Origin: JAVBMU01 sp031551755
GTDB lineage: Bacteria > Actinomycetota > Actinomycetes > Actinomycetales > Cellulomonadaceae
DNA length: 40,172 bases
Direction of reading: 5' to 3'
Assembly: GCA_031551755.1 (NCBI GenBank)
Contig: JAVBNE010000023.1
Span: 1-40,172, forward strand
In this document: in pieces, positions 8,309 through 16,358 of the stretch
How positions within the stretch are numbered: position 1 is the first letter of the stretch
How the letters are laid out: every line of letters begins with the position of its first letter
Translations under genes and position numbers: made by a program
Notes under the pieces: model-generated
The model's input: the letters and a program-made list of their open reading frames with translations, nothing else
The model's database searches: none
Told to the model about the DNA's origin: nothing

Positions 8309-9385
8309 ATGACCGAGACGAAGCTCACGCACGTCGATGCCCGGGGCGTGGCACGGATGGTCGACGTCACCACAAAGCCGGTGACCTCCCGAAGCGCGAC
8401 CGCGACCGGCAGTGTGTCGATGTCAGCACAGGCTCGACAACTGCTGGTGGCGGGTGAGTTGGCGAAGGGGGATGCGTTGGCGGTCGCCCGGATCGCCGGG
8501 ATCGCGGCGGCGAAGCGGACCCCCGACCTGGTGCCGCTCTGCCACCCGATCGGCATCAGCGGGGTCAGTGTGGATGTCGAGCCGTCCGCGGAAGGCGTCC
8601 AGATCGAGGCCACGGTGCGCACGGCCGACCGCACGGGGATCGAGATGGAGGCGTTGACCTGTGTGGTGGTCGCCGCGCTCACCGTTGTCGACATGGTCAA
8701 AGCGGTCGACCGCAACGCCGAGATCGGTCCGGCCCGAGTGGTCGCGAAGACCGGCGGGCGATCAGGGGACTGGGGGCTCGGCGCGGACGGTCGCCTTGAG
8801 GTGCGGACCGAGTCCACGACATCGCCGGCTGGTCGGGTGCCGGAGGCCGGCGAGGGTGCGGATATCCGGGAGGCGAGGCGTCCGTTAGCGGGCCAACAGG
8901 CCCTCGTCGTCACGGTCTCCGACCGTCGGTCCGCGGGCGCGGCTCCCGACCGCTCCGGCCCGGCTGCGCAGCAGCGACTCGCCGCCTGGGGAGCCGCCGT
9001 CAAGCTGGTGACCGTGCCGGACGGCATCGCGGACCTCCGGGCGGTCGTGCGATCGGCGGTTGAGGCGGGCACCGCCCTCGTCCTCACGACCGGTGGCACC
9101 GGGATCGGTCCGCGGGACCTCACTCCGGAGGCGCTGTCCGAGGTGATCGAACGCAGGTTGCCGGGCCTCGAACATGCCGTCCGGGCGGCATCGCCAAAAG
9201 CCTCCGCCGTGCTCTCGCGCACGGTCGTCGGTGTGGCCGGTCGCACCGTGATCGTCGCATTGCCAGGATCGCCGAACGCGATCCAGGAAGGACTGGACAC
9301 TGTGGAACCCGTGTTGGCGCACCTGCTCGCACAATGCGCGGGCGGCGACCACCAGGCGGACGGCACCCCGGGGGAGTTGTCATGA
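8309..9385 (+). CDS. moaCB: Fused MoaC-MogA/MoaB: cyclic pyranopterin phosphate synthase plus molybdopterin adenylyltransferase
   Basis: This 358-residue protein joins two molybdenum cofactor enzymes. Residues 1 to about 155 are MoaC, which closes the pterin ring after MoaA (RMVDVTTKP, LVPLCHPIGISG, EMEALTCVVVAALTVVDMVKA). After a variable linker of about 40 residues, the rest is MogA/MoaB, which adenylylates molybdopterin (TTGGTGIGPRDLTPEA and LPGSPNAIQEGL). The ATG at 8309 is preferred over one eight codons earlier because AAGGAA lies just upstream. The stop overlaps the moaE start (ATGA), so the genes are translationally coupled. Such fusions are known in actinobacteria. Two non-consecutive pathway steps in one protein is notable. 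Confidence 0.93.
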   Translation: MTETKLTHVDARGVARMVDVTTKPVTSRSATATGSVSMSAQARQLLVAGELAKGDALAVARIAGIAAAKRTPDLVPLCHPIGISGVSVDVEPSAEGVQIEATVRTADRTGIEMEALTCVVVAALTVVDMVKAVDRNAEIGPARVVAKTGGRSGDWGLGADGRLEVRTESTTSPAGRVPEAGEGADIREARRPLAGQQALVVTVSDRRSAGAAPDRSGPAAQQRLAAWGAAVKLVTVPDGIADLRAVVRSAVEAGTALVLTTGGTGIGPRDLTPEALSEVIERRLPGLEHAVRAASPKASAVLSRTVVGVAGRTVIVALPGSPNAIQEGLDTVEPVLAHLLAQCAGGDHQADGTPGELS

Positions 9386-9807
9386 GTGCTCAGGTGTTGC
9401 GGGCGGCGGTGGTGACGACACCGATCGATGCCGCGTCCCATGAGGCGCTGGTGACCGATTCGCGCGCCGGTGCGATCGTGTCCTTCGCAGGACTGGTCAG
9501 GGACCACGACGGTGGCCGCAGCGTCGCCCGGCTGGACTACGAGGCACATCCGAGCGCCGGGGAGATCGTCACCAAGGTCGCCCAGGAGGCCGCGGACCGG
9601 CACGATGTGGTGGCCATCGCCGTCTCCCACCGGGTGGGTCCCTTGGCGATCGGTGATGCGGCGTTGGTCGTCGCGGTGGCAGCCGCGCATCGGCGGGAGG
9701 CGTTCATCGCCTGCGCGGATGTCGTGGATGAGGTGAAGCGGCTGCTGCCGGTGTGGAAGCTACAGGTCTTCACCGACGGCACTCAGGAATGGACTGGTTG
9801 CGCATGA
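9382..9807 (+). CDS. moaE: Molybdopterin synthase catalytic subunit MoaE
   Basis: The 141-residue protein is a MoaE, the large subunit of molybdopterin synthase, which transfers sulfur from the MoaD thiocarboxylate to cyclic pyranopterin phosphate. Family features are AGAIVSFAGLVRDHDGG, the LDYEAHPSAGE segment, AVSHRVGPLAIGDAALVVAV, HRREAFIACADVVDEVK and the final PVWKLQVFTDG with the conserved lysine. The ATG overlaps the moaCB stop as ATGA with GGGGGAG upstream, and its own stop overlaps the moaA start as ATGA. Its partner moaD is encoded nearby on the opposite strand. Confidence 0.95.
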   Translation: MSAQVLRAAVVTTPIDAASHEALVTDSRAGAIVSFAGLVRDHDGGRSVARLDYEAHPSAGEIVTKVAQEAADRHDVVAIAVSHRVGPLAIGDAALVVAVAAAHRREAFIACADVVDEVKRLLPVWKLQVFTDGTQEWTGCA

Positions 9808-10787
9808 GCCTCGTCGACACTTTCGGGCGGATTCACCGCGACCTTCGGATTTCGCTGACCGACCGGTGTTCTCTGCGCTGCACCTACTGCATGCCGGCCG
9901 AGGGGGTGCCGCTGGCCCCATCGGCCACCATGCTGACCACCGAGGAGATGGTGCGCATCACCCGCGTAGCGGTGGAGTTGGGGGTGCGCGAGGTCCGGCT
10001 GACCGGTGGCGAGCCCCTGCTACGAGCCGATGTCGTGGACCTCGTCGAACAGATCACCGGGCTTCCCGGATCGCCCGAGGTCTCGGTGACCACCAACGGG
10101 TTGCGGATGGCGGGACTTGCCACGGCGTTGGCCGACGCCGGGCTGGCTCGGGTCAACATCTCACTGGACACCCTCGACCGTGAACGCTTCCGGGTGCTGA
10201 CCCGTCGCGACCGCCATGCGCAGGTGATGGCCGGGATCGAGGCGGCGGTGGCCGCGGGACTCACGCCGGTCAAGATCAACACGGTTCTGATGCGCGATGT
10301 GAACTTCGACGAGGCCGTGCCCCTTCTGCGGTTCGCCATCGAACGAGGTCTGCACCTGCGCTTCATCGAGCAGATGCCGCTGGACGGCGGCCACGTGTGG
10401 ACCCGGGACGGCATGGTGACGGCTGCCGAGATCCTGGCCGTGCTCTCCGCCGATTTCGACCTGACGGAGGTACCGGGGCGCGGGTCGGCACCCGCCGAGC
10501 TGTGGATGGTCGACGGAGGTCCGGCCTCCGTGGGAATCATCGGCTCGGTGACCCGCCCCTTCTGCGGGGCATGTGACCGCATCCGGCTCACCTCGGACGG
10601 TCAGCTGCGCAACTGCCTGTTCGCGACCACCGAGACCGACCTGCGGACGATGATCCGTTCCGGTTGCGAGGACGAGGCAATCGCGGCGGCGCTCAGTGCG
10701 TCGGTTCGGCAGAAGGCCGCAGGTCACCTCATTTCGCAGCCGGACTTCCAGCAACCCGATCGGCCGATGTCCGCCATCGGCGGCTGA
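9804..10787 (+). CDS. moaA: GTP 3',8-cyclase, radical SAM enzyme MoaA
   Basis: The 327-residue protein is MoaA, which starts molybdenum cofactor synthesis by radical cyclisation of GTP. Cys22, Cys26 and Cys29 (CSLRCTYC) bind the SAM cluster; TGGEPLLR follows. The second, substrate-binding Fe-S cluster is shown by CGACDRIRLTSDGQLRNC near the C terminus. The protein ends in the GG tail needed for activity (SAIGG). Three in-frame starts exist (9753, 9789, 9804); the last is chosen because it forms an ATGA overlap with the moaE stop. It ends the plus-strand half of the cofactor cluster and faces moaD across a hairpin. Confidence 0.96.
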   Translation: MSLVDTFGRIHRDLRISLTDRCSLRCTYCMPAEGVPLAPSATMLTTEEMVRITRVAVELGVREVRLTGGEPLLRADVVDLVEQITGLPGSPEVSVTTNGLRMAGLATALADAGLARVNISLDTLDRERFRVLTRRDRHAQVMAGIEAAVAAGLTPVKINTVLMRDVNFDEAVPLLRFAIERGLHLRFIEQMPLDGGHVWTRDGMVTAAEILAVLSADFDLTEVPGRGSAPAELWMVDGGPASVGIIGSVTRPFCGACDRIRLTSDGQLRNCLFATTETDLRTMIRSGCEDEAIAAALSASVRQKAAGHLISQPDFQQPDRPMSAIGG

Positions 10788-10799
10788 GCACATGCACGA

Positions 10800-10827
10800 G
10801 CCGGAGGTCGAGCCGTTGCCCTCCGGC
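10800..10827. terminator. Hairpin between convergent moaA and moaD
   Basis: GCCGGAGG (10800-10807) and CCTCCGGC (10820-10827) form an eight-bp perfect stem with a 12-base loop, in the 62-bp gap between two convergent stop codons. There is no T-run, which is usual for actinobacterial terminators. It could serve both strands. Confidence 0.6.
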
Positions 10828-10849
10828 CGATCTATCTCGTTGAGCGTCC

Positions 10850-11089
10850 TCAGCCACCGGCGAAGGGCGGCAGGACGTCCACGCGCTGACCGTCCCGAAG
10901 TGGCGCCTCCAGGGTCGTGCTGACCCCGTCGAGTAGGAACGACGACAGGCCGATTACACGCTTGAGGTCGCCCGGATGAGCACTCACCACCTGGTCCAGC
11001 GCCGCTCCCACGGTGGCCGCGTCGACCCGGTCCTCATCGACTCCCGCAGCGGCACGAGCACCCGCGAAGTAGCGCACGGTGACGGTCAT
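10850..11089 (-). CDS. moaD: Molybdopterin synthase sulfur carrier subunit MoaD
   Basis: This 79-residue ubiquitin-fold protein has the MoaD layout: the N-terminal strand TVTVRYFAGARAAAG and a C terminus RVDVLPPFAGG ending in the double glycine that is adenylylated and converted to a thiocarboxylate. It provides the sulfur used by MoaE. Its ATG overlaps the stop of the upstream DUF6457 gene (ATGA). The E1-like enzyme that should activate it is encoded two genes upstream on the same strand, so the chain activator to carrier to synthase is present in this window. Confidence 0.93.
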   Translation of the reverse strand: MTVTVRYFAGARAAAGVDEDRVDAATVGAALDQVVSAHPGDLKRVIGLSSFLLDGVSTTLEAPLRDGQRVDVLPPFAGG

Positions 11090-11355
11090 GAGGCGTCCGC
11101 TCCGGACTGGTGGGCAGCGGCGAGTTCCGAGGCGGTGCGGCAGGCCCGTACGACCGCCTCGGCATCGGCCCCGTCGCGCCCGGCCGCCATGCCCATCAGG
11201 AAGGTTGCGACGGGAGCCGCGGGGCGCGACAGGGCGTGGGCGGCGTCGCGAGCCACATCAAGCACGGCCTCCACGTGGTTGGTGGCATCGCTTGGCAGGC
11301 CGAAGGCTTCGACGAGTTCGCTTGCCCAGTCTTCGAGGGAGAGATGGTCGGTCAT
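11086..11355 (-). CDS. DUF6457-type small protein in the molybdenum cofactor cluster
   Basis: This 89-residue, mostly helical protein resembles the actinobacterial DUF6457 family. Its core reads VLDVARDAAHALSRPAAPVATF followed by LMGMAAGR, the pattern seen in small proteins that sit next to, or are fused to, molybdenum cofactor enzymes. There is no catalytic motif, signal peptide or membrane segment. The ATG has GGAG five bases upstream, and the stop overlaps the moaD start, so the two proteins are made together. A helper role in cofactor sulfuration or guanylylation is only an inference from context. Confidence 0.7.
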   Translation of the reverse strand: MTDHLSLEDWASELVEAFGLPSDATNHVEAVLDVARDAAHALSRPAAPVATFLMGMAAGRDGADAEAVVRACRTASELAAAHQSGADAS

Positions 11356-11400
11356 GATGTCTCCTTACAGTGTGCCGGTCGCGCATGACGTCCGGGTATC

Positions 11401-12555
11401 TCAGGCGCGTGGACGATTGTCCCAAGCCGCGATGCCGCCCGCCAAGGAGCGTGCCGTGCGTCCGGTGGTGCTGATGATCTCGACGGCGACCAGCGAACGT
11501 GCGCCAACGGCGCAATAAGTGATGATCGGCCGGTCCGGGGGGAGCTCACTCAGGCGCTCCGGCAGTTCGGCCAGCGGAATGAGGATGGATCCATCGATGG
11601 TGCCCAGCGCGGTCTCCGCCGGGGTGCGCACGTCGACGAGCAGGCTGCCGTCTGCCCTGGCCTGGTCCAGTTCGGCCACGGTGATCTCGATGGGCACTTC
11701 GGTGGGGGAATGCCGGTCGCCCTCGGCATCGGTGGGCTGCCCTGTGGCGCAGCCTTGCGCGAACTGTGCGGCCGCGACGTCGGCGCGACTGCGGATGGTG
11801 CGTTGCGGTCCGCACGCCGGGCAGTTCGGATTCGGTGCGACCTCGACTGCGCGCCAGCTGCCGTTGAGGGCGTCGTAGCAGTTCAGCAGTCCTGTCATCG
11901 GCCGACCGGCGCCGGTGAGGATCTTGACGGCCTCCACCGCCTGCATCGCCCCGACGACACCTGGCAGCGCACCGAGTACACCGGCTTCCGCACAGGAGGG
12001 GACCGCTCCGGGAGCGGGGGGTTGGGGGTGCACGCAGCGGTAGCAGGGGCCGTGGCCGCGCCAGAACACGGAGATCGCGGCGTCGAACCGGTAGACCGCC
12101 GCCCAGACTTCGGGAACGCCGAGCGCGGCACAGACATCGGAGATGAGGTAGCGCGTCGGAAAGTTGTCGGTGCCGTCGATCACGACGTCGTATCGGGCGA
12201 ACAGCTCCCAGGCGGAGTCGGGGTCGAGTCGATGCCGGTGCTGTTCGACGATGAGGTCCGGGTTGATCTTGGTGAGCCGGTCGGCGGCCGAGGCGACCTT
12301 GGGTTTGCCGAGGTCCGCAGTGGTGTGGATGACCTGGCGTTGCAGGTTGGAGAGCTCGACGACATCGTCGTCCACGATGCCGATGCGGCCCACGCCGGCG
12401 GCCGCCAGGTAGGTCAACGCCGGCGAACCCAGGCCGCCTGCGCCGATCACCAGCACTGCGGCAGCGGCCAGGCGTTCTTGTCCGGCCAACCCGATCTCGG
12501 GGATCAGGAGGTGGCGGGCGTAGCGGGCGCGTTGGTCGGGGCCGAGCGAAGACAC
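11401..12555 (-). CDS. moeZ: MoeB/ThiF-type adenylyltransferase with C-terminal rhodanese domain (MoeZ-like)
   Basis: This protein of about 384 residues has an E1-like ThiF/MoeB domain (IGAGGLGSPALTYLAAAG, DDDVVELSNLQRQ, the Zn-binding pairs CYRC and CPAC) and a C-terminal rhodanese domain with its persulfide cysteine in ITYCAVGARS. MoeZ-type fusions adenylylate the C terminus of MoaD-like carriers and add sulfur to it. It is encoded 45 bp upstream of DUF6457-moaD on the same strand. The start is uncertain: the frame is open to GTG 12624, with ATG 12579 and GTG 12555 also possible. I chose 12555 because family homology begins immediately after it. Confidence 0.92.
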   Translation of the reverse strand: MSSLGPDQRARYARHLLIPEIGLAGQERLAAAAVLVIGAGGLGSPALTYLAAAGVGRIGIVDDDVVELSNLQRQVIHTTADLGKPKVASAADRLTKINPDLIVEQHRHRLDPDSAWELFARYDVVIDGTDNFPTRYLISDVCAALGVPEVWAAVYRFDAAISVFWRGHGPCYRCVHPQPPAPGAVPSCAEAGVLGALPGVVGAMQAVEAVKILTGAGRPMTGLLNCYDALNGSWRAVEVAPNPNCPACGPQRTIRSRADVAAAQFAQGCATGQPTDAEGDRHSPTEVPIEITVAELDQARADGSLLVDVRTPAETALGTIDGSILIPLAELPERLSELPPDRPIITYCAVGARSLVAVEIISTTGRTARSLAGGIAAWDNRPRA

Positions 12556-12641
12556 GCCCTCATGATCGCATGGGTGCATGGGGTGGCGAGGTGGGCTGGA
12601 GGGGTGCGGGTGGTGACCCTGCACTGAGCCACGGGCGATGC

Positions 12642-13364
12642 TCAGGGGCGCGTGCCGCAGATCAGATACTGCAGGACGATCTCATGGTCGGGTGCGACCC
12701 CGTGCGCGATGTCGAGCTCCAGCAGCCACGTCAGCTCGGTCACGTCGACATCCACGAAGCCGGCAGCGCGGACGCGCTCTGCCAATGGCTCGATCGAAGT
12801 CGATTCGGCTTGGGGGATCGCCTTGCGCACCTCATCGCCATAGTGCTCCTTGAACTGTGCATTCGCGCCGACACCCGCGTACAGCCCCTCGGGAAACCAC
12901 AGTGCGTCGACGACGAGGAGGTTGCCGCCAGGACGCAGGAGCGTGAACCAGTTTTGCAGGGCGGTATCGAGCTCTCGTAGGGTCCAGGTGACGTAGCGGT
13001 TGACCACCGCATCGAAGGCGCCGGGGGGATAGCCCGGGCAGACGGCGTCGCCGTGGTCGAAGACCGGGGCGTTCGAGATGGCGGCGGCATGTAGCCGGGC
13101 ACGTTCCAGCATGCCGGCGGAGAGGTCGATGCCGGTGACGTGATGGCCCAACTCCGCAAGAGCGCAGGCGACATAGCCGGAGCCGGTCCCGACATCGAGA
13201 ACGTCCAGGGGGGCGTCGCCGAGTGCGTTGGAGAAGGTCCGCTGCCAACCCGCGAGGTCGAGGGCCTTGCGTTCGCTGCGCTGCTGGTACTCGTCGTAGG
13301 GCACCGACCGCTCAGTCCAGTAGTCGTTCATCGTCTCTTGTACGGCGTGGTTGGCGGGGGTCAC
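12642..13364 (-). CDS. Class I SAM-dependent methyltransferase in a metal-chelate import operon
   Basis: This 240-residue protein has a Rossmann-type methyltransferase fold: motif I is VLDVGTGSGYVA (residues 55-66), then HHVTGIDLSAGMLERA, DHGDAV and FDAVVNRYVTWTL, with a conserved LRPGGNLLVVDALWF. It is of the Methyltransf_11 kind; the substrate is unknown. Its GTG overlaps the stop of the ABC ATPase gene (GTGA), so it is translationally coupled to the importer. That suggests it acts on the imported chelate, for example in modifying or releasing a siderophore, metallophore or corrinoid, but this is inference. An ATG 11 codons downstream is an alternative start. Confidence 0.85.
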   Translation of the reverse strand: MTPANHAVQETMNDYWTERSVPYDEYQQRSERKALDLAGWQRTFSNALGDAPLDVLDVGTGSGYVACALAELGHHVTGIDLSAGMLERARLHAAAISNAPVFDHGDAVCPGYPPGAFDAVVNRYVTWTLRELDTALQNWFTLLRPGGNLLVVDALWFPEGLYAGVGANAQFKEHYGDEVRKAIPQAESTSIEPLAERVRAAGFVDVDVTELTWLLELDIAHGVAPDHEIVLQYLICGTRP

Positions 13365-14176
13365 GGCTTCGTCCGTTCCGAACTCGGGGAAGGTGTTGCC
13401 GCGACCGCACGTCGTGTACGGAACACCAACTGGAACCCGTCGTCGAGTTCGATCCGCCGGACGGCGACCTCGTAGACGGGCTCCAGGTGTTCGGGGGTGA
13501 GCACCTCGGCGGGTGTACCGGCGGCGACCACGGCGCCGTGGTTCAGCAGCAAGACCTGGTCGCAGTAGCCGGCGGCCAGGTTGAGGTCGTGCAGCACCAC
13601 GATCACCGTGCGGCCGCCCATAGTGGCGAGTTGACGGGCGAGGTCGAGGACCTCGTGTTGGTAGCGCACGTCAAGGTGGTTGGTGGGTTCGTCCAGGAGC
13701 AGGTGGGTGGACTCTTGCGCCAGGGCGCGGGCGATGAGCACGCGCTGACGCTCGCCACCCGAAAGCCCGTCGAAAGACTCGCCGGCCAGGTGCAGGGCGC
13801 CGACTTGTTCGAGCGCTGCGGCTGCGACGTGTTCGTCGTCACCTCGGCGGCCGGCGAAAGCCGACCGATGCGGCGTGCGGCCGAGCAATACCATGTCGGA
13901 CACCAGGAGGGGCAGGTCGCCCGGGGTCTCTTGGACGACCACGGCCACGCGGCGTGCCACCTCTCGAGCCGAGAGCGTGCCGAGTTGTTCGCCGTCGATC
14001 AGTACCGCACCGTGTTTCGGCTTCAGCGAGGCATAGAGGGTACGCAGCAGCGTGGTCTTGCCCGAGCCGTTCGGGCCGACCAGACCAAGCACTCGTCCTT
14101 GTGGCGCGTCGAGGTCGACGGCATCGAGGATGCGCCGTCGACCGTAGAAGAATCGGAGCCCACTGGCAGAGATCAT
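13361..14176 (-). CDS. ABC transporter ATPase, FecE/BtuD type
   Basis: The 271-residue protein is the nucleotide-binding subunit of a FecCDBE-type importer. Walker A is GPNGSGKTT (residues 34-42), the ABC signature is LSGGERQRVLIA, Walker B is LLLDEPTNHLD and the H-loop is VIVVLHDLNLA. The family imports ferric siderophores, haem or cobalamin. The ATG overlaps the stop of the binding-protein gene (ATGA), and its stop overlaps the methyltransferase start, so these genes form a tightly coupled operon. The C terminus has about 25 extra polar residues of no recognised function. Confidence 0.93.
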   Translation of the reverse strand: MISASGLRFFYGRRRILDAVDLDAPQGRVLGLVGPNGSGKTTLLRTLYASLKPKHGAVLIDGEQLGTLSAREVARRVAVVVQETPGDLPLLVSDMVLLGRTPHRSAFAGRRGDDEHVAAAALEQVGALHLAGESFDGLSGGERQRVLIARALAQESTHLLLDEPTNHLDVRYQHEVLDLARQLATMGGRTVIVVLHDLNLAAGYCDQVLLLNHGAVVAAGTPAEVLTPEHLEPVYEVAVRRIELDDGFQLVFRTRRAVAATPSPSSERTKP

Positions 14177-15165
14177 TGCTGGAAGTGTTCCACGATCTTC
14201 TCCAGACCGTCGATCGCCAGTGGTGTCGGCGGCTCCGAGAAGTTGAATAGCTGGGTCATGATCGCGTCGTTCTTGACGGCGGTCAGGGCGTTGGCACCGT
14301 TCATCTGGGTGATCGCGGCCTTGACGTCGGCAGGGTCGCCGTCGGAGTACAGCAGGATCAGGACGTCAGGGTTGCGGCCGACCAACTCCTCCAGGGTCAC
14401 CTCGAAGACCCGCTCCTCGGTGTCGGCGAAGACGTTGGTGAAACCGGCCGCCCGGAGCTGGACGTCGGTCATCGAGGAGGTTCCGTAGGCGTACGACGTG
14501 CCGCCGCCGACCGTCGGGTACAGGACCGCCGCCGTGCGCTTCTCGGTCGGGTCGACGTTCTTGAGCACCTCGGCGAGTTGCGCCTGCATGCGTTTGATGG
14601 CCGCGTCGGCCTCGGCTGGTCGGTTGAAGATCTGCCCGTAGACGCGGGTCTGCTCGTAGATGTCGTCGAAGGACGGGTCCTTGGGTGGGTTGGGGCAGAG
14701 CCCCGGCTCCTCGATGAGCGGGATGTGCGCCGCACTCAGGGTTTCTCGGTTGAGGTTGTCGGCTTCGCCGAGGACGATATCGGGCTGCTTGGCCAACACG
14801 ACCTCGGTGGAGATCTGCAGGTGACCCGACGAGTCGACATCCTTTGACAGCACGGGGATGGTCAGCAGTTCCTTCCAAGTCTCCTCGTCGTAGTACTCCC
14901 GGGCGTAGGCACCGGCTCGGGCGATCACGACGTCGTTGAGGATGCCCAGTTCGTGCAGGTAGGGGACGGCTGCCGACTTCAGCAGCACCCCGCGAGAGGG
15001 CGCCTGGTCGAAGACCACTTGCGCGCCGCAGTTCTGCACGGTCACCGGATATGGGCCGGTGGCCCCCTCAGCGGTCGTCTCCGCGGTTCCGGAGCCACAC
15101 GCTCCGAGCATCAGGACGAGCACAGCGCCGGTTACCAGGGCGGTGAGGCGGGTGGGGTGGTGCAT
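14173..15165 (-). CDS. Substrate-binding lipoprotein of a FecB/BtuF-type importer
   Basis: This 330-residue protein is a class III periplasmic-binding-protein homologue anchored as a lipoprotein: the signal peptide ends in LMLGAC with the lipidated Cys23. The mature part has the FecB-type two-lobe layout, with the sequence VLAKQPDIVLGEADNL and VGRNPDVLILLYSDGD in the typical places. It would bind a ferric siderophore or other metal chelate; the ligand is not readable. The ATG at 15165 is chosen over one nine codons earlier because AGAGGA lies just upstream and the signal peptide begins there. Its gene follows the permease gene and overlaps the ATPase gene. Confidence 0.92.
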   Translation of the reverse strand: MHHPTRLTALVTGAVLVLMLGACGSGTAETTAEGATGPYPVTVQNCGAQVVFDQAPSRGVLLKSAAVPYLHELGILNDVVIARAGAYAREYYDEETWKELLTIPVLSKDVDSSGHLQISTEVVLAKQPDIVLGEADNLNRETLSAAHIPLIEEPGLCPNPPKDPSFDDIYEQTRVYGQIFNRPAEADAAIKRMQAQLAEVLKNVDPTEKRTAAVLYPTVGGGTSYAYGTSSMTDVQLRAAGFTNVFADTEERVFEVTLEELVGRNPDVLILLYSDGDPADVKAAITQMNGANALTAVKNDAIMTQLFNFSEPPTPLAIDGLEKIVEHFQQ

Positions 15166-15188
15166 GGGATTCCTCTTTCGAACGACCG

Positions 15189-16283
15189 TCATGCGGTGGA
15201 ATGCAGTTTGCGGATCAAGAAGAGCAGGAACGGGGCACCGACCATCGCGGTGACGATCCCGATGGGCAGCTCGCGCGGCTGGAGCAGCATGCGGGAGACG
15301 AGGTCGGCCCAGACGAGGAAGATTGCGCCGAGCATGGCGGCTGTGGGGATCGACCAGGTGTGGGCTGCACCCACCAACCGCCGCGCCAGGTGCGGCACGA
15401 CGAGGCCGACGAACCCGATGGAACCGGAGGCGGCCACGACGAAGCCGATGCAGAGGGAGACGACCACCAGAAGCTGACTCCGGAATCGGGTGGGTGAGAT
15501 ACCCAGGACCAGCGAGGTCTCATCGCCGATTGCGAGGGCGTCGAGCCTGCGTCCCCAGCAGGTCAGTACGATCGCGGTTGCCAGCGCCACCAACCCCAAG
15601 GCGAGCAGCGGAGCCCCCCACTTGGCCAGGGCCAAGGAGCCGAGGAGCCAGAACATCACCGACCGCGCGCCCTCGGCGGAACCCGAGGCGAAGATCAGGA
15701 AGCTCGTCAACGCCGAGAGTGCATAGCCGACGGCGACGCCGGCGAGGAGGAGCCGCACCGATGTGATCCGCCCGGCTGCCCGCGCCACGACGAAGACCAG
15801 GAGTGATGCCAGCAACGCTCCGACGAATGCGCTGATCGACAAGGCGTGCTGACCCAGGCCGAGCGCGAGGCCGAAGAGGATGGTGGCGGCCGCACCGCTC
15901 GAAGCGCCGGAGTTGATCCCGAGCAGGTAGGGGTCCGCCAGCATGTTGCGCACCATGGCCTGCAGGGCGGCGCCGCAGACCGCGAGACCGGCACCCACTG
16001 CGACGGCCATGATCACGCGGGGGAAGCGTACGTTCCACACGATGACCTCGGAGGTGGGACCTACCCCGCTGGGGATCTCGCCGAGCAGCTTGGCTCGCAG
16101 GACCGCCAGCACCTCGACTGGTTCGATCACGATCGGACCCACGCCGATGCCGAGGACCACTGAGATCAGGAGCACAACTGCCAGGACCACCACGGTGATC
16201 GTGTTGCGTCGCCGACGGCGCCCACGTCCGAGGGGGTCACCCTCGAACCGTGGCAGCTCGATCAACGTGGTGGGGTGGGGCAC
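15189..16283 (-). CDS. FecCD-family ABC permease
   Basis: The 364-residue protein has about nine or ten membrane segments and the FecCD/BtuC motifs: VRFPRVIMAVAVGAGLAVCG, NMLADPYLLGINSGASSGA, GSIGFVGLVVPHLARRLVG and ADLVSRMLLQPRELPIGIVT. It forms the channel of the metal-chelate importer and is the only permease gene here, so it likely works as a homodimer. A basic arginine-rich stretch precedes the first membrane segment. The GTG start has AAGGAG seven bases upstream. It is the first gene of the operon permease, binding protein, ATPase, methyltransferase. Confidence 0.94.
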   Translation of the reverse strand: MPHPTTLIELPRFEGDPLGRGRRRRRNTITVVVLAVVLLISVVLGIGVGPIVIEPVEVLAVLRAKLLGEIPSGVGPTSEVIVWNVRFPRVIMAVAVGAGLAVCGAALQAMVRNMLADPYLLGINSGASSGAAATILFGLALGLGQHALSISAFVGALLASLLVFVVARAAGRITSVRLLLAGVAVGYALSALTSFLIFASGSAEGARSVMFWLLGSLALAKWGAPLLALGLVALATAIVLTCWGRRLDALAIGDETSLVLGISPTRFRSQLLVVVSLCIGFVVAASGSIGFVGLVVPHLARRLVGAAHTWSIPTAAMLGAIFLVWADLVSRMLLQPRELPIGIVTAMVGAPFLLFLIRKLHSTA

Positions 16284-16293
16284 CCGCGCTCCT

Positions 16294-16303
16294 TCTAGCG
16301 GAC
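16294..16303. repeat. Left copy of direct repeat flanking the HTH/nucleotidyltransferase module
   Basis: TCTAGCGGAC here is identical to 17833-17842, 1539 bp away in the same orientation. The two copies bracket the two-gene module exactly. The left copy overlaps the ribosome-binding site of the permease gene. Confidence 0.5.
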
Positions 16304-16318
16304 AGCATCAGCACTGCG

Positions 16319-16324
16319 AGCCTA
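16319..16324 (-). promoter_or_regulatory. Possible -10 box of the chelate import operon
   Basis: TAGGCT on the minus strand lies about 36 bp upstream of the permease GTG. No good -35 is seen. A DtxR/IdeR iron box could not be made out with confidence; GGTAGGCT is only a partial match to one half. Confidence 0.25.
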
Positions 16325-16358
16325 CCGGCGGATCGCAGGCGCCCCTGGCGGCGGTGTG

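Noticed and set aside
16284..16358. DtxR/IdeR iron box before the importer operon
   Set aside because: GGTAGGCT resembles half of the consensus, but no opposing half follows, and TAGGCT is better explained as a -10 box.
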